Assembly (NCBI GenBank): GCA_016415585.1
Contig: CP066552.1
Coordinates: 2,046,001 to 2,110,000 of the forward strand
Source of the DNA: Pectobacterium carotovorum
GTDB taxonomy: Bacteria; Pseudomonadota; Gammaproteobacteria; Enterobacterales; Enterobacteriaceae
DNA: 64,000 nt
Reading direction: 5' to 3'
The position numbers and the translations under genes are program-made. Under the pieces are notes generated by a model. It had not been told where the DNA came from, searched no databases, and saw nothing but the letters and a program-made list of their open reading frames with translations. Below are positions 8,851 through 19,419 of this stretch, piece by piece. How positions within the stretch are numbered: the first letter of the stretch is position 1; each line of letters begins with the position of its first letter.

Positions 8851-9844
8851 ACGTAATACGGTGCTGACCGGAACCGTCAGCGAAAAACGTGCGGGGTTAT
8901 CGCCGACGCAGCGGTTGATGTGGCTGGCTGGCGCGGCTGTCGTGGTGATCGTGCTGTTTATGACCATCAACCTAGGCAGCAACCTGCGCTACATTTTAAC
9001 GCACCGCGGGCTGATGCTGACGACGATGCTGTTGGTGGCATTTGCCGCCAGCGCGTCGACGGTACTGTTCCAAACGGTGACGAATAACCGGGTGCTGACG
9101 CCATCGATTATGGGGTTTGAAGCCCTGTTTATCCTGATTCAGACCTCGCTGGTGTTTGTTTTCGGCATTAGCGGTATTCCGGGTCTGGGCGTTGAAGGCA
9201 AATTCGTTCTTGAGACGCTGCTGCTCATCCTCTTCTCCGCGCTGCTGTACCGCTGGCTGTTCACCGGCAGCCGCAATAACCTACATCTGGTTTTACTGGT
9301 CGGGATTATCTGCGGCACGCTGTTTCGCAGCATGGCGGGCTTAATGCAGCGTCTGCTGACGCCAGGTGAGTTCGCCATTCTACAAGGGCGGATGTTTGCC
9401 ACCTTCACCCGTACCGTGCCTGAACTGGTGGCGCTGTCGGTTGGCATTACGCTGGTGGTCGCGGTGGTGATCTGGCGCATGCGCTTTCGGTTTGATGTGC
9501 TGGCGCTGGGACGTAATAACGCGATTAACCTAGGTATCGACTACAAGCGCAGCGTCACGATCATTCTGCTGCTGGTTTCCGTGCTGGTGGCCATTTCAAC
9601 GGCGCTGGTCGGCCCGCTTACCTTCTTAGGTTTTATGATCGCAAACCTTGCCTATTTAGTGATTGGTTCCAGCCAGCATCGCCTGTTGCTGCCCGCGGCT
9701 TTCCTGCTGGGCGTGATTTCACTGGTTGGCGGACAGTTGGTGCTTGAGCATCTGCTGAATATGTCTGGGGCGCTGTCGGTCGTGATCGAATTTGTGGGTG
9801 GATCGTTGTTTATTGTGTTGCTACTGAAAAAGGTTTCCGTGTGA
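8837..9844 (+). CDS. Iron-siderophore ABC transporter permease (second subunit)
   Basis: This is the second FecCD-type permease, 335 residues, equivalent to FatC/CeuC/YclO. A hydrophilic N-terminus of about 25 residues is followed by multiple membrane helices. The C-terminal part carries the family motif VGPLTFLGFMIANLAYLVIG and ends in LLLKKVSV. The first 14 bases overlap the preceding permease, and the stop codon overlaps the GTG start of the ATPase gene, so the three proteins are probably translationally coupled into one complex. Confidence 0.9.
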   Translation: MSVNERNTVLTGTVSEKRAGLSPTQRLMWLAGAAVVVIVLFMTINLGSNLRYILTHRGLMLTTMLLVAFAASASTVLFQTVTNNRVLTPSIMGFEALFILIQTSLVFVFGISGIPGLGVEGKFVLETLLLILFSALLYRWLFTGSRNNLHLVLLVGIICGTLFRSMAGLMQRLLTPGEFAILQGRMFATFTRTVPELVALSVGITLVVAVVIWRMRFRFDVLALGRNNAINLGIDYKRSVTIILLLVSVLVAISTALVGPLTFLGFMIANLAYLVIGSSQHRLLLPAAFLLGVISLVGGQLVLEHLLNMSGALSVVIEFVGGSLFIVLLLKKVSV

Positions 9845-10599
9845 TTGAGATCGGCAATGTAACTAAAACGTATAATAACGTGACGGTATTGAATAATGTC
9901 ACGGCGACGGTGCCTCGCGGTGGCGTCACGTCGATTATCGGCCCGAATGGTGCAGGGAAGTCGACATTGTTGTCCATCATCAGTCGCCTGCTGGACGCGG
10001 ATCGCGGACAGGTAAAAGTCAACGGCATGGACGTGATGACCACGCCAAGCGATAAACTGGCGACGTGTTTGTCCGTGCTGCGTCAGGAAAATCAGTTTAC
10101 CAGCCGCTTAACGGTAGCGGAGCTAGTAGGGTTTGGTCGCTATCCTTATACCAAAGGGCGGCTGAATGCTGACGATCGTGAACGTATCAGCGCCGCGCTG
10201 GCGTTCCTCAATCTGACCGAATTGAAAGATCGCTTTTTAGATGAGCTTTCCGGCGGCCAGCGGCAGCGTGCCTATGTTGCGATGGTGCTGTGTCAGGACA
10301 CGGAATACGTGCTGCTGGATGAACCGCTGAATAATCTGGATATGAAGCACGCCGTAGCGATGATGAAGCAGATTCGCCGTGCGGCCGACGAGCTAGGCAA
10401 AACCATCGTGCTGGTTATCCACGATATCAACTTTGCTTCCGCCTATTCGGATTACATTATTGCGATGCGCAAAGGGCAGATCATCTACACGGGAAAACCG
10501 GAAGACATTATGGTATCCGAGGTGTTGGAAGATATTTTCGATACGGAAGTGGCCATTGAGCAGGTTCATAACCAGCGTATCGCAGTATATTACCGCTGA
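9841..10599 (+). CDS. Iron-siderophore ABC transporter ATP-binding protein
   Basis: This is the ATPase subunit, 252 residues, of the FepC/CeuD/YclP type. Walker [10 protein letters not shown] lies at 34-42, the Q-loop in SVLRQENQF, the signature LSGGQ at 136-140, Walker B LLDEP at 158-162, and the H-switch in VLVIHDIN. The start is a GTG whose last two bases are the first two of the upstream TGA stop, a tight coupling. It ends the operon; a 125-bp palindromic repeat starts at its stop codon. Confidence 0.92.
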   Translation: MIEIGNVTKTYNNVTVLNNVTATVPRGGVTSIIGPNGAGKSTLLSIISRLLDADRGQVKVNGMDVMTTPSDKLATCLSVLRQENQFTSRLTVAELVGFGRYPYTKGRLNADDRERISAALAFLNLTELKDRFLDELSGGQRQRAYVAMVLCQDTEYVLLDEPLNNLDMKHAVAMMKQIRRAADELGKTIVLVIHDINFASAYSDYIIAMRKGQIIYTGKPEDIMVSEVLEDIFDTEVAIEQVHNQRIAVYYR

Positions 10600-10724
10600 A
10601 TACCCGTCATACTTCAAGCCGCATGTACGTTGGCTTCCCTTGCTCACCCCAGTCACTTACTTGGGTAAGCTCCTGGGGACTCGTGCGGTCGCCGCCTGCA
10701 TGCAACTCGAATTATTTAGGGTAT
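10600..10724. repeat. Full-length palindromic intergenic repeat
   Basis: The element opens with ATACCCGTCATACTTCAAG and closes with CTCGAATTATTTAGGGTAT, so its outer ends are inverted copies (ATACCC/GGGTAT). An internal palindrome lies around CCCCAGTCACTTACTTGGGT. It begins at the stop codon of the importer ATPase gene. Related pieces lie at 2090-2239, 36804-36828 and 42907-42934. Similar repeats are common between genes of soft-rot enterobacteria as far as I recall. Confidence 0.7.
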
Positions 10725-10853
10725 GGTTTGATGACAGATTATCCGCTCAGCGAGGTGTTAGCGCAAAGGGCGTAAGCACTGCTTGAAAGACGCTGGGTAT
10801 AACCTGTATGGTGAATGCATAAAGAATTTATGTATGACTTAAGGTAAGGGTAA

Positions 10854-11174
<321 letters not shown>

Positions 11175-11196
11175 CCTAACGCACAGTTTTTAGTGT

Positions 11197-11225
11197 AAAA
11201 AGGATCGCTTCGGCGATCTTTTTTC
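11197..11225 (+). terminator. Rho-independent terminator after tmaR
   Basis: Stem AAAAAGGATCGC, tetraloop TTCG, stem GCGATCTTTTTT, a classic UUCG-capped terminator. Confidence 0.92.
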
Positions 11226-11495
11226 GTTTAGTTTCTGCATCAGTAATCCTTCCTCTTTCTGCTTAAACGTGTGCTTGCTAATGCCTCGGCTGTTATAGCT
11301 TGGTCGCCAGTAACCGTATCGAATGCCCAATAATTGGCATCCAGCTCGTATTCCAGATGCTATTTTTTGCAATGTAGCCGCTTCTTTGCGAGACGCTTTC
11401 CCACCTGCATTTTTCTTTCTGTCACATGCGTTTGAGGTACTGCAATATTTCTGTGCGAACCACAGGGAAAGAGGGCAGTTGTGTCATGGTAATGG
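11226..11495 (-). pseudogene. Possible decayed small gene between tmaR and comEC
   Basis: On the minus strand an ATG at 11487 begins MTQLPSFPVVRTEILQYLKR and stops after about 21 codons. A neighbouring frame then stays open for about 90 codons, reading through KNAGGKASRKEAATLQKIASG and on to about 11190. The pair could be one frameshifted small gene. I do not recognise the product. In E. coli ihfB precedes the comEC homologue, so this is also a change of gene order. Coding status is doubtful. Confidence 0.25.
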
Positions 11496-13772
11496 ATGAT
11501 GTCGGTAAATAGTCTGGCTTGGGCGAGCGTGCTTGGCATCTTGCCGCTGCTTTTTTTACCGCAGATCCCTGCGCAAACGTTGCTATGGTGGGGAACGGGT
11601 CTGTCTGCTTGTGCGCTGCTAATGGGATATCGTCACGCAGGGATTCGGTTTGTCGCTCTTGCTGCGGTGAGTTTTTGCTGGGCGTCGTTGAATGCTCAAA
11701 CCTTACTGCTACAAATTGAGCGCGTTACGCAGGGGCAGGTTAACGCTGTCGTGACCATAAGCAGCATACGGTTCAATGAGCATGATGATGATTGGATCAC
11801 GGTGCGGCTGGAAGAGATAAATCAGCACAGAATCTTCCCACCATTATATGCCCAACTGACCTTATCACCGGCTATGGAAAACTGGTGTGGTGGTCAACGT
11901 TGGGCAATCACTGCCAGTTTACGACCTATTCACAGTCGATTAAATGAAGGCGGTTTCGATAGCCAACGCTGGGCGATAGCCAAACGGCAACCGCTATCGG
12001 GTCGTGTGCTGGCGGCAAAGGTGGTTGATAGCCGATGTGATTTCCGCCAGCGCACGATCGCACAGGCGGAACAGCAGGTGCAGGGATTACCGTGGCGTTC
12101 TATTTTACTGGCGTTGACGTTTGGCGAGATGAAAACGGTTAGCCTGGAACTCAAGACCCTACTTCAGAATACCGGAACAATGCACCTGATGGCGATCTCG
12201 GGTCTCCATATCGTACTTGCGGGGCTGGTTGGCTGGGGGATGGCGCGGGGGTTACAATATGGCTTTCCCGTGTCGTGGGTTGGCTATCGTTTTCCCTTGC
12301 TGATGAGCGCCGTGGCTGCCTGGGGATATGTCTGGCTGGCAGGGGGTAACCCTCCTGCGGTGCGTTCGGCGTTGGCGCTTAGCGTATGGGTTTGCCTGAA
12401 AGTGTGGAGCGCCAACTGTTCCGCTTGGCAGGTTTGGCTATGGTGTGTCGCGCTGATTCTGGTTAGCGATCCATTGAGCGTATTGTCAGACAGTTTTTGG
12501 CTATCTTGCCTTGCCGTTGCGTCGCTGATTTTCTGGTTTCAGTGGGCACCACTTCCTCATCGGCTACAGACCCGGCGACGGTGGTTCTGGCTGCGTTGGA
12601 TCCACCTGCAAACGGGAGTCACGCTGCTATTGATGCCCTTGCAACTTCATATTTTCCACGGTTTCAGTATCACTTCCCTGCCCGCGAACCTTTGGGCTGT
12701 GCCTTTGGTGTCCTTCGTTACCACTCCGCTCATTTTGCTGGCATTGAGCACGATGGCATTTGCGCCGCTGAGTGAAATGCTCTGGTGGCTGGCGGATATT
12801 TCGTTGCGCGTGGTATTCGCCCCGCTGACGTATCTACAAACGGGGTGGGTGTATCTTGATGCATCGCTGCTGCTAGGAAGCGTCGCGGGCTGGGGCGCGG
12901 TTGTGATATGGCGCTTTAGCTGGTGGCGCATCCATCCTGCGAGTGTCGGTGCTCTGATTCTGGTTTTATTGGTTTTCCGCACAAAGAGTGATGAACCGGA
13001 ATGGCGAGTGGACATGCTGGATGTCGGTCACGGCCTTGCCATCGTGATCGAACGGCATGGGAAGGCGGTATTGTACGATACGGGAAATCGTTGGGAGGGC
13101 GGAGATATGGCGAAGCGGGAAATTCTACCTTACCTACGATGGCGGGGAGTCGATGTGGAAAACATTATCCTGAGCCACAGCCATATGGACCATATCGGGG
13201 GGCTAGAGACGCTACAGGCAGCCTATCCTGAAGCAACGGTATATAGTGCAATCAGGCCTATGAATCATCGTCCTTGCCAACGTGGCGAGCGTTGGCGCTG
13301 GCAGGGGCTCACGTTTACCGTACTATGGCCGTTAGCGCTTGTCGAACGAGCGGAAAACAACGACTCCTGCGTTATCCGCGTTGATGATGGAAAACACCGT
13401 ATCTTACTGACGGGCGATCTGGCGTCGGAGGCGGAAAAGGCGTTGATTAAGTTAGAGCGTAATGCGCTGCATGCGAATTTGTTACAAATCCCTCACCATG
13501 GCAGCAAGACATCATCATCGCCTCCCTTTATTCGTGCGGTAAATGCCGAGTTTGTTATGGCTTCTGCGGCACGCTATAACCCGTGGCGGTTGCCTTCAGT
13601 AAAGATTGTTGAACGATATCGGCAATATGGATACACGTGGCTGGATACCGCATCATTTGGTCAGCTAAGTGTTCGTTTTTTCGGCGATTCATGGCATGTT
13701 CTGCGGTTTAGGGATCACATATCGCCTCGTTGGTATCATCAGTGGTTTGGCGTAGCGCGGTATAATGAGTAA
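11496..13772 (+). CDS. ycaI: ComEC/Rec2-type DNA uptake channel
   Basis: This is an inner-membrane protein of 758 residues in the ComEC/Rec2 family, which carries single-stranded DNA across the membrane during natural transformation. The order is an N-terminal OB-like periplasmic domain between early membrane helices (about 1-190), the Competence domain with many helices (about 190-480, with [15 protein letters not shown]), and a C-terminal metallo-beta-lactamase domain with [12 protein letters not shown] near residue 560. E. coli ycaI is the equivalent. The 3' end lies just before msbA, the same order as in E. coli. Whether the cell is transformable cannot be told from this gene. Confidence 0.92.
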   Translation: MMSVNSLAWASVLGILPLLFLPQIPAQTLLWWGTGLSACALLMGYRHAGIRFVALAAVSFCWASLNAQTLLLQIERVTQGQVNAVVTISSIRFNEHDDDWITVRLEEINQHRIFPPLYAQLTLSPAMENWCGGQRWAITASLRPIHSRLNEGGFDSQRWAIAKRQPLSGRVLAAKVVDSRCDFRQRTIAQAEQQVQGLPWRSILLALTFGEMKTVSLELKTLLQNTGTMHLMAISGLHIVLAGLVGWGMARGLQYGFPVSWVGYRFPLLMSAVAAWGYVWLAGGNPPAVRSALALSVWVCLKVWSANCSAWQVWLWCVALILVSDPLSVLSDSFWLSCLAVASLIFWFQWAPLPHRLQTRRRWFWLRWIHLQTGVTLLLMPLQLHIFHGFSITSLPANLWAVPLVSFVTTPLILLALSTMAFAPLSEMLWWLADISLRVVFAPLTYLQTGWVYLDASLLLGSVAGWGAVVIWRFSWWRIHPASVGALILVLLVFRTKSDEPEWRVDMLDVGHGLAIVIERHGKAVLYDTGNRWEGGDMAKREILPYLRWRGVDVENIILSHSHMDHIGGLETLQAAYPEATVYSAIRPMNHRPCQRGERWRWQGLTFTVLWPLALVERAENNDSCVIRVDDGKHRILLTGDLASEAEKALIKLERNALHANLLQIPHHGSKTSSSPPFIRAVNAEFVMASAARYNPWRLPSVKIVERYRQYGYTWLDTASFGQLSVRFFGDSWHVLRFRDHISPRWYHQWFGVARYNE

Positions 13773-13809
13773 AATGGTCGGCTATTTCTTCCCGATTCAG
13801 GTTCACTAC

Positions 13810-15558
13810 ATGCTGAATGATAAAGATCTCTCCACCTGGCAGACCTTTCGCCGCCTATGGCCGATGATCTCTCCTTTTAAAGCAGGGCTTACTGTTGCTG
13901 CAATTGCACTCATCATAAACGCAGCTGGCGATACATTAATGCTCTCTCTGCTTAAACCCTTGCTCGATGAAGGATTCGGCAAAGCGGAACGTTCCGTATT
14001 GGTTTGGATGCCTTTGGCTGTCATTGGGCTGATGCTTGTCAGAGGGTTATCCGGTTTCGTGTCCAGCTACTGTGTTTCATGGGTTTCAGGAAAAGTGGTG
14101 ATGAATATGCGTCGCCGCTTGTTCTCCCATATCATGGGGATGCCGGTGTCGTTCTTCGATCAGCAGTCAACTGGCACGCTGCTTTCTCGCATCACCTATG
14201 ATTCGGAGCAGGTTGCGGCTTCGTCATCCGGTGCGTTGATTACGGTTGTCAGAGAAGGGGCATCGATTATCGGCCTGTTCATTCTGATGTTCTACTACAG
14301 CTGGCAGCTTTCCATCATCCTGATTGTGATTGCACCGATCGTCTCAATTGCAATGCGCATGGTGTCCAAGCGATTCCGCAATATCAGTAAAAACATGCAG
14401 GATACTATGGGGCATGTCACCACCAGCACAGAGCAAATGCTTAAAGGCCACAAAGAAGTACTGATGTTTGGCGGTCAGGAAGTGGAAACCAAGCGTTTTG
14501 ATCAGGTTAGCAACCGGATGCGTCAGCAGGGCATGAAAATGGTGTCCGCTTCGTCGATTTCCGATCCTATCATCCAGCTGATTGCTTCGCTGGCGTTGGC
14601 GTTTGTGCTGTATGCTGCCAGTTTCCCCAGCGTGATGGAAACGCTAACTGCGGGGACGATCACAGTGGTGTTCTCTTCCATGATCGCCCTGATGCGTCCG
14701 TTAAAATCACTGACCAACGTTAACGCGCAGTTCCAGCGTGGTATGGCTGCGTGCCAGACGCTGTTTGCGATTCTGGACATGGAACAGGAACGTGATACGG
14801 GCAAGCTTGAGATCGAGCGCGCAAAAGGTGAACTCGAATTCTGTCAGGTGAATTTCGCCTATCCGGGAAGAGAAAATCTGGCGCTGAAGAATATCAATCT
14901 GCATATTCCCGTGGGTAAAACGGTGGCGTTGGTTGGCCGCTCTGGTTCGGGTAAATCGACCATTGCCAGTTTAATCACCCGTTTTTACGATATTCAATCA
15001 GGAGAGATTCTGCTTGATGGCCATGATTTACGCGAGTATCGCCTGCCTTCCTTACGTAATCAGGTCGCGCTGGTTTCTCAAAACGTACATTTGTTCAACG
15101 ATACGGTAGCGAACAACATCGCCTATGCCCGCAATGAGCACTATAGCCGTGAGGAAATTGAGCGTGCGGCGAAAATGGCGTATGCGATGGATTTCATCAA
15201 TAAGATGGAACACGGTTTGGATACGATTATTGGTGAAAATGGTGTGATGCTTTCCGGTGGACAGCGGCAGCGTATCGCGATTGCCCGTGCTCTGCTGCGT
15301 GATAGCCCGATACTGATCTTGGATGAGGCTACGTCGGCGCTGGACACGGAATCTGAACGTGCGATTCAGGCTGCATTAGACGAGTTGCAAAAAGATCGTA
15401 CCGCGCTGGTAATTGCACACCGCCTTTCCACGATTGAAAAAGCAGATGAGATTCTGGTTGTTGAAGACGGCAGAATCATTGAGCGTGGTAACCATGCTGC
15501 GTTACTGGCGGCAAACGGTGCCTATGCTCAGTTGCATAGAATGCAGTTTGGCGAATGA
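13810..15558 (+). CDS. msbA: Lipid A export ATP-binding/permease protein MsbA
   Basis: MsbA flips core-lipid A across the inner membrane and is essential in E. coli. The protein has six membrane helices (about 20-330) and an ABC domain with Walker [10 protein letters not shown], signature LSGGQ and Walker [13 protein letters not shown]. An upstream in-frame ATG at 13765 lies inside comEC. The ATG at 13810 gives [13 protein letters not shown] and exactly 582 residues, the E. coli length, so I use it. lpxK overlaps its stop codon by four bases, coupling lipid A export with its synthesis. Confidence 0.97.
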   Translation: MLNDKDLSTWQTFRRLWPMISPFKAGLTVAAIALIINAAGDTLMLSLLKPLLDEGFGKAERSVLVWMPLAVIGLMLVRGLSGFVSSYCVSWVSGKVVMNMRRRLFSHIMGMPVSFFDQQSTGTLLSRITYDSEQVAASSSGALITVVREGASIIGLFILMFYYSWQLSIILIVIAPIVSIAMRMVSKRFRNISKNMQDTMGHVTTSTEQMLKGHKEVLMFGGQEVETKRFDQVSNRMRQQGMKMVSASSISDPIIQLIASLALAFVLYAASFPSVMETLTAGTITVVFSSMIALMRPLKSLTNVNAQFQRGMAACQTLFAILDMEQERDTGKLEIERAKGELEFCQVNFAYPGRENLALKNINLHIPVGKTVALVGRSGSGKSTIASLITRFYDIQSGEILLDGHDLREYRLPSLRNQVALVSQNVHLFNDTVANNIAYARNEHYSREEIERAAKMAYAMDFINKMEHGLDTIIGENGVMLSGGQRQRIAIARALLRDSPILILDEATSALDTESERAIQAALDELQKDRTALVIAHRLSTIEKADEILVVEDGRIIERGNHAALLAANGAYAQLHRMQFGE

Positions 15559-16556
15559 TTGAACGTATCTGGTCTAGGCAGTCACGGCTCTATTGGCTGC
15601 TGCTGCCGCTTTCGTGGCTATACGGACTCATCACGTTTCTAATCCGCCAGAGCTATCGACTAGGGTGGCGGAAAAGCTGGCGATCTCCCGTTCCCGTTGT
15701 GGTCGTGGGGAATCTGACGGCAGGCGGCAATGGGAAAACACCGGTAGTCATTTGGCTCGTCGAACAGTTGCAACGCAGAGGCTATCGTGTCGGTGTGGTG
15801 TCACGTGGTTACGGTGGGAAAGCTGAACGTTATCCGCTGATGCTGGATGAGTCGGTGACGACGGCGCAGGCAGGCGATGAGCCAGTGCTGATTTTCCAGC
15901 GTACCGGTGCGCCCGTTGCGGTTGCTCCCCGTCGGCGGGATGCCGTGAGTGCGTTATTGGCACAGCACACGCTAGATGTGGTGATCACTGACGATGGATT
16001 ACAGCACTATGCGTTGGAAAGAGATATCGAGCTGGTTGTGATTGACGGGATGCGGCGTTTTGGCAACGGATGGTGGCTGCCTGCTGGCCCAATGCGGGAA
16101 AGAGAAAGCCGTCTGGCGTCGGTGGATGCGGTCATTGTTAACGGCGGTACGCCGCGAGCAAACGAGATAGGCATGACATTAACGGCGGGTATGGCGGTTA
16201 ACTTGCTTTCCGGTGAATCGCGACCGCTGAGCCAGTTGCATGATGTCGTTGCGATGGCGGGCATCGGACATCCTCCGCGTTTTTTTGCTACGCTGCGTGA
16301 TGCTGGTGTTCGTATTGCACGTGAAGTCGCCTTTGCTGACCATCAATCGTACCAGCCAGAACAGCTCGACTCGCTGACTCAGGATGCGACGCAGCCACTG
16401 CTGATGACGGAAAAAGATGCCGTAAAATGTAAGGCGTTTGCTCAGGATAACTGGTGGTATCTGCCTGTCGATGCCGTGTTAGCTGAGCCCTACGGCACGC
16501 AATTGCTCGACAAACTGGAAAATGTACTTAATCGGAATGCGGGTAGCAGAACATAA
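15555..16556 (+). CDS. lpxK: Tetraacyldisaccharide 4'-kinase
   Basis: LpxK phosphorylates the 4' position of the lipid A disaccharide to make lipid IVA. The 333-residue protein has an N-terminal membrane anchor (about 12-32), a P-loop [12 protein letters not shown] at about 52-63 and the conserved TDDGLQHY at 145-152. The ATG overlaps the msbA stop (ATGA). In E. coli ycaQ lies between lpxK and ycaR; here that gene is absent and ycaR follows after about 110 bases. Confidence 0.96.
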   Translation: MIERIWSRQSRLYWLLLPLSWLYGLITFLIRQSYRLGWRKSWRSPVPVVVVGNLTAGGNGKTPVVIWLVEQLQRRGYRVGVVSRGYGGKAERYPLMLDESVTTAQAGDEPVLIFQRTGAPVAVAPRRRDAVSALLAQHTLDVVITDDGLQHYALERDIELVVIDGMRRFGNGWWLPAGPMRERESRLASVDAVIVNGGTPRANEIGMTLTAGMAVNLLSGESRPLSQLHDVVAMAGIGHPPRFFATLRDAGVRIAREVAFADHQSYQPEQLDSLTQDATQPLLMTEKDAVKCKAFAQDNWWYLPVDAVLAEPYGTQLLDKLENVLNRNAGSRT

Positions 16557-16667
16557 ATTAGTCTGTTACCACGGTTTCAGATATCCCTTGTGGATATCAC
16601 CTTATTAGATCGCTGCGATAGCGAGAAAGAACATGCCGGTCATCAATCGGCCAAAGATGGAGGAAGC

Positions 16668-16850
16668 ATGGATCACCGTTTACTTGAGATTGTTGCCTGT
16701 CCTGTTTGTAATGGTCGGCTGTACTTTAATAAAGAGAAACTGGAGCTGGTATGCAAGGTCGATGGTTTGGCCTATCCGGTTCGTGATGGTATCCCTGTGC
16801 TGCTGGAAAGCGAGGCGCGTAAACTCGGGGCTGATGAGATAACACAATGA
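16668..16850 (+). CDS. ycaR: Trm112-family small protein YcaR
   Basis: This is a 60-residue protein of the UPF0434/Trm112 family: [18 protein letters not shown], with cysteines at 11, 14 and 29 where zinc-ribbon residues usually lie. The family's function in bacteria is not established. The open frame extends upstream to 16590, but the ATG at 16668, behind GGAGGAA, gives the family length. It overlaps kdsB by four bases, so the two are coupled, as in E. coli. Confidence 0.9.
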   Translation: MDHRLLEIVACPVCNGRLYFNKEKLELVCKVDGLAYPVRDGIPVLLESEARKLGADEITQ

Positions 16851-17599
16851 CCTTTACTGTGATCATTCCTGCGCGCTTTGCGTCAAGCCGACTGCCGGGT
16901 AAACCGCTGGCGGACATCAACGGCAAACCGATGGTCGTCCATGTGATGGAGCGGGCGCTGGAATCGGGGGCGCAGCGCGTTATTGTGGCCACCGATCATC
17001 CCGACGTCGAGGCGGCCGTGCAGCAAGCCGGTGGCGAAGTGTGTCTGACCCGCGCCGATCATAATTCTGGCACGGAGCGTCTGGCTGAAGTCATTGAACG
17101 TTACGGTTTTACCGATGACGACATCATCGTTAACGTTCAGGGCGATGAACCGCTCATTCCTTCCGTTATCATTCGTCAGGTGGCGGAAAACCTCGCAGCG
17201 AGTAAAGCGGGAATGGCAACGCTAGCGGTGCCGATTGAAACCAGCGAAGAAGCATTCAACCCGAACGCGGTAAAAGTGGTTACCGACGCTGAGGGATATG
17301 CGCTGTATTTTTCCCGTGCGGCCATTCCCTGGGACAGAGAGCGTTTTGCTCAGTCTAAGGAAACCATTGGCGATCACTTCCTGCGTCATATTGGTATCTA
17401 TGCTTACCGTGCGGGTTTTGTACGCCGTTATGTTAGTTGGGCACCGAGCCAGCTGGAGCAAATCGAACTACTGGAGCAGCTACGTGTGCTGTGGTACGGC
17501 GAGAAGATTCACGTTGCAGTCGCTAAAGCCGTTCCTAGCGTTGGCGTTGATACCCCAGAAGATCTGGCACGTGTGCGGCACGTCATGGCAGGTCAGTAA
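16847..17599 (+). CDS. kdsB: 3-deoxy-manno-octulosonate cytidylyltransferase
   Basis: KdsB activates KDO as CMP-KDO for addition to lipid A, the step that follows LpxK. The 250-residue protein begins with the nucleotidyltransferase motif [15 protein letters not shown]. It also has [11 protein letters not shown] in the middle and HIGIYAYR before the C-terminal region, all typical of KdsB. It ends the comEC-msbA-lpxK-ycaR-kdsB run; a long-stem terminator follows. Confidence 0.96.
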   Translation: MTFTVIIPARFASSRLPGKPLADINGKPMVVHVMERALESGAQRVIVATDHPDVEAAVQQAGGEVCLTRADHNSGTERLAEVIERYGFTDDDIIVNVQGDEPLIPSVIIRQVAENLAASKAGMATLAVPIETSEEAFNPNAVKVVTDAEGYALYFSRAAIPWDRERFAQSKETIGDHFLRHIGIYAYRAGFVRRYVSWAPSQLEQIELLEQLRVLWYGEKIHVAVAKAVPSVGVDTPEDLARVRHVMAGQ

Positions 17600-17626
17600 T
17601 ATCTATCACGCGATGCGACGATGAAT

Positions 17627-17681
17627 ACGTCATGGGGGAATCTATTCTTGCCGGAATAGATTTTCTCCATGACGTTTTTTC
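17627..17681 (+). terminator. Long-stem terminator after kdsB
   Basis: About 20 paired bases from ACGTCATGGGGGAATCTATTC against GAATAGATTTTCTCCATGACGT around a 6-base loop, followed by a T run. It closes the lipid A/KDO gene cluster. Confidence 0.88.
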
Positions 17682-17904
17682 TTTATACGACATATTATCT
17701 TTTAAGTTATTTAGCACTTATTTAGATAAATATTCTTAAAAATTCTCAAATTACGCTGCGCTGCTTTATTTATGCGGATGGCTTATTCCCATTCTGAATT
17801 AAATCATCACGAGTGGAACTTTTATTTTTATAGTTAAATGCTACTATCAATTCGCCATGTTTCTTCATGGTGTTTTTGTTATTTCAACTAAGGACGGTAA
17901 TGAT

Positions 17905-19218
17905 ATGAATGCTAAACGTTACATCGCAAAAATTCTTCTCGGCGGTATGTTAATGGGGGCTGCGGCGGGCAGCAGTGCGGCGGTTTATTACATGGCTCCC
18001 AACGGCGACGACGCGAATAGCGGCAGTAAAAACTCTCCCTGGAAAACAATCGACCGCGCACAGAAAACATTAAACCCTGGCGACCGCCTGTGGATCCGTG
18101 GCGGTAAATACGTGTTTACCAAAGGGCTGAACGTCTGTACGACGCGTACCGATGTGGTGAATGCGATCACGCTGAGTAAGAGCGGCACTGAAGGTAAGCG
18201 TATTGAATATTGGGCCTCTAGCGGGGAAGTACCGATTTTTGATTTCAGTCAGATGCAGGATGATTGCCGGGTTAAAGGGTTCAACGTCGTTGCAGATTGG
18301 GTTTCCATAAAAGGGCTGGAAATAACCGGTGTCCCACAGCGTAATAACCTTAATCATGAATCCTGGGGCGTGTGGATTAGAGGCAGTAATAATATATTCG
18401 AGCAGTTGAATATTCACCATATTATGGGTACGGGTTTGTTCATCCAGCGTGGGGGAAATAATCTGGTATTGAATAGCGACTCTCACCATAATTACGATCC
18501 ACTGACCTCTAATGGTGCTGGCCAAAGTGGTGATGGTTTTGGTGCACATATCCCTGCTAACCAACCGGGTAATATTTTCCGCGGTTGCCGGGCGTGGTCA
18601 AACTCGGATGATGGCTTTGATTTAATTAATGCCTATTCTCCGGTGTTGATTGAAAATTCCTGGGCTTGGTCACACGGTTATTTACCGGGGACGACACAAT
18701 CACTGGCTGCGGGTAACGGGAATGGTTTTAAAATCGGTGGCTACGGTGGCGTTTATGTGGCGAATGCGGTGAAACATACCGTGCGTAATTCGGTGGCGTT
18801 TTTAAATAAAGCGGCCGGATTTTATGCCAACCACCATCCGGTAGCGAACGATTTCTTTAACAACACCGGCTATAAAAATAACCCGAACTTTAATATCCGC
18901 GGCATCGATGCAAACGGAAAAGCGATTGGGCTGGGTACGCTGCGCAACAACGTTTCTCACGGCGGTAAGGACCTGTCGTTCTCCGATGGAGCGAACATGC
19001 GCTATAACTCGTGGGATCTGAAAATTGCAGTATCAGATTCTGACTTCGAGAGCGTGTCCGTGACCGGATGGGATGCACCGCGTCAGGCTGACGGCAGCTT
19101 GCCGGTACTGAAAAGCCTGCGTCTTGCTTCAGGTAGTGCGCTGATCAACAAGGGTGGCGATGTCAAACTTCCTTATAAAGGATCAGCCCCAGACCTGGGT
19201 GCCTTTGAGCGCGAATAA
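17905..19218 (+). CDS. pelL: Secreted pectate lyase, polysaccharide lyase family 9 (PelL-like)
   Basis: This is probably an extracellular pectate lyase that cleaves de-esterified pectin of plant cell walls by beta-elimination. A Sec signal peptide of about 26 residues (MNAKRYIAKILLGG to SSAA) precedes a right-handed beta-helix. Residues that align with the family 9 site of Dickeya PelL (Pel9A) are present: D210 in GDGFG, D235, D236 and D239 in SDDGFD, and K276 in NGFKIGG, the likely calcium ligands and catalytic lysine. The C-terminus SAPDLGAFERE also fits. The ATG at 17905 begins a proper signal peptide; an upstream ATG at 17857 does not. The 300-base upstream region is AT-rich; no convincing KdgR or CRP site was found. 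The symbol is by similarity. Confidence 0.85.
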   Translation: MNAKRYIAKILLGGMLMGAAAGSSAAVYYMAPNGDDANSGSKNSPWKTIDRAQKTLNPGDRLWIRGGKYVFTKGLNVCTTRTDVVNAITLSKSGTEGKRIEYWASSGEVPIFDFSQMQDDCRVKGFNVVADWVSIKGLEITGVPQRNNLNHESWGVWIRGSNNIFEQLNIHHIMGTGLFIQRGGNNLVLNSDSHHNYDPLTSNGAGQSGDGFGAHIPANQPGNIFRGCRAWSNSDDGFDLINAYSPVLIENSWAWSHGYLPGTTQSLAAGNGNGFKIGGYGGVYVANAVKHTVRNSVAFLNKAAGFYANHHPVANDFFNNTGYKNNPNFNIRGIDANGKAIGLGTLRNNVSHGGKDLSFSDGANMRYNSWDLKIAVSDSDFESVSVTGWDAPRQADGSLPVLKSLRLASGSALINKGGDVKLPYKGSAPDLGAFERE

Positions 19219-19251
19219 TGGCGACGTATTAACACGCTAGCCTACCACTCA

Positions 19252-19283
19252 CGATATTCCCTGCTGACGGGCAGGGAATATCG
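19252..19283 (+). terminator. Hairpin after the pectate lyase gene
   Basis: Thirteen perfectly paired bases, CGATATTCCCTGC against GCAGGGAATATCG, with a six-base loop. No T run follows, so it may stabilise the 3' end or act with Rho rather than alone. Confidence 0.55.
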
Positions 19284-19419
19284 CTGCAACAACCCCGGCA
19301 GGGTGTGCTCTCTGCCGTCATGAGATCCCCTTTTATTTGATCTGCGTTGAAGTATTTGTCATCCGCTCGCCGCATCATGGTGAGTGGAGCTATTTGGCTC
19401 AACTGAGGTATAGCCGTTT

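Noticed and set aside
17700..17904. KdgR or CRP operator upstream of the pectate lyase gene
   Set aside because: I looked for a palindrome of the AATGAAA-N-TTTCATT type and for TGTGA-N6-TCACA and found no convincing match; the hairpin CCATG...CATGG near 17855 fits neither.
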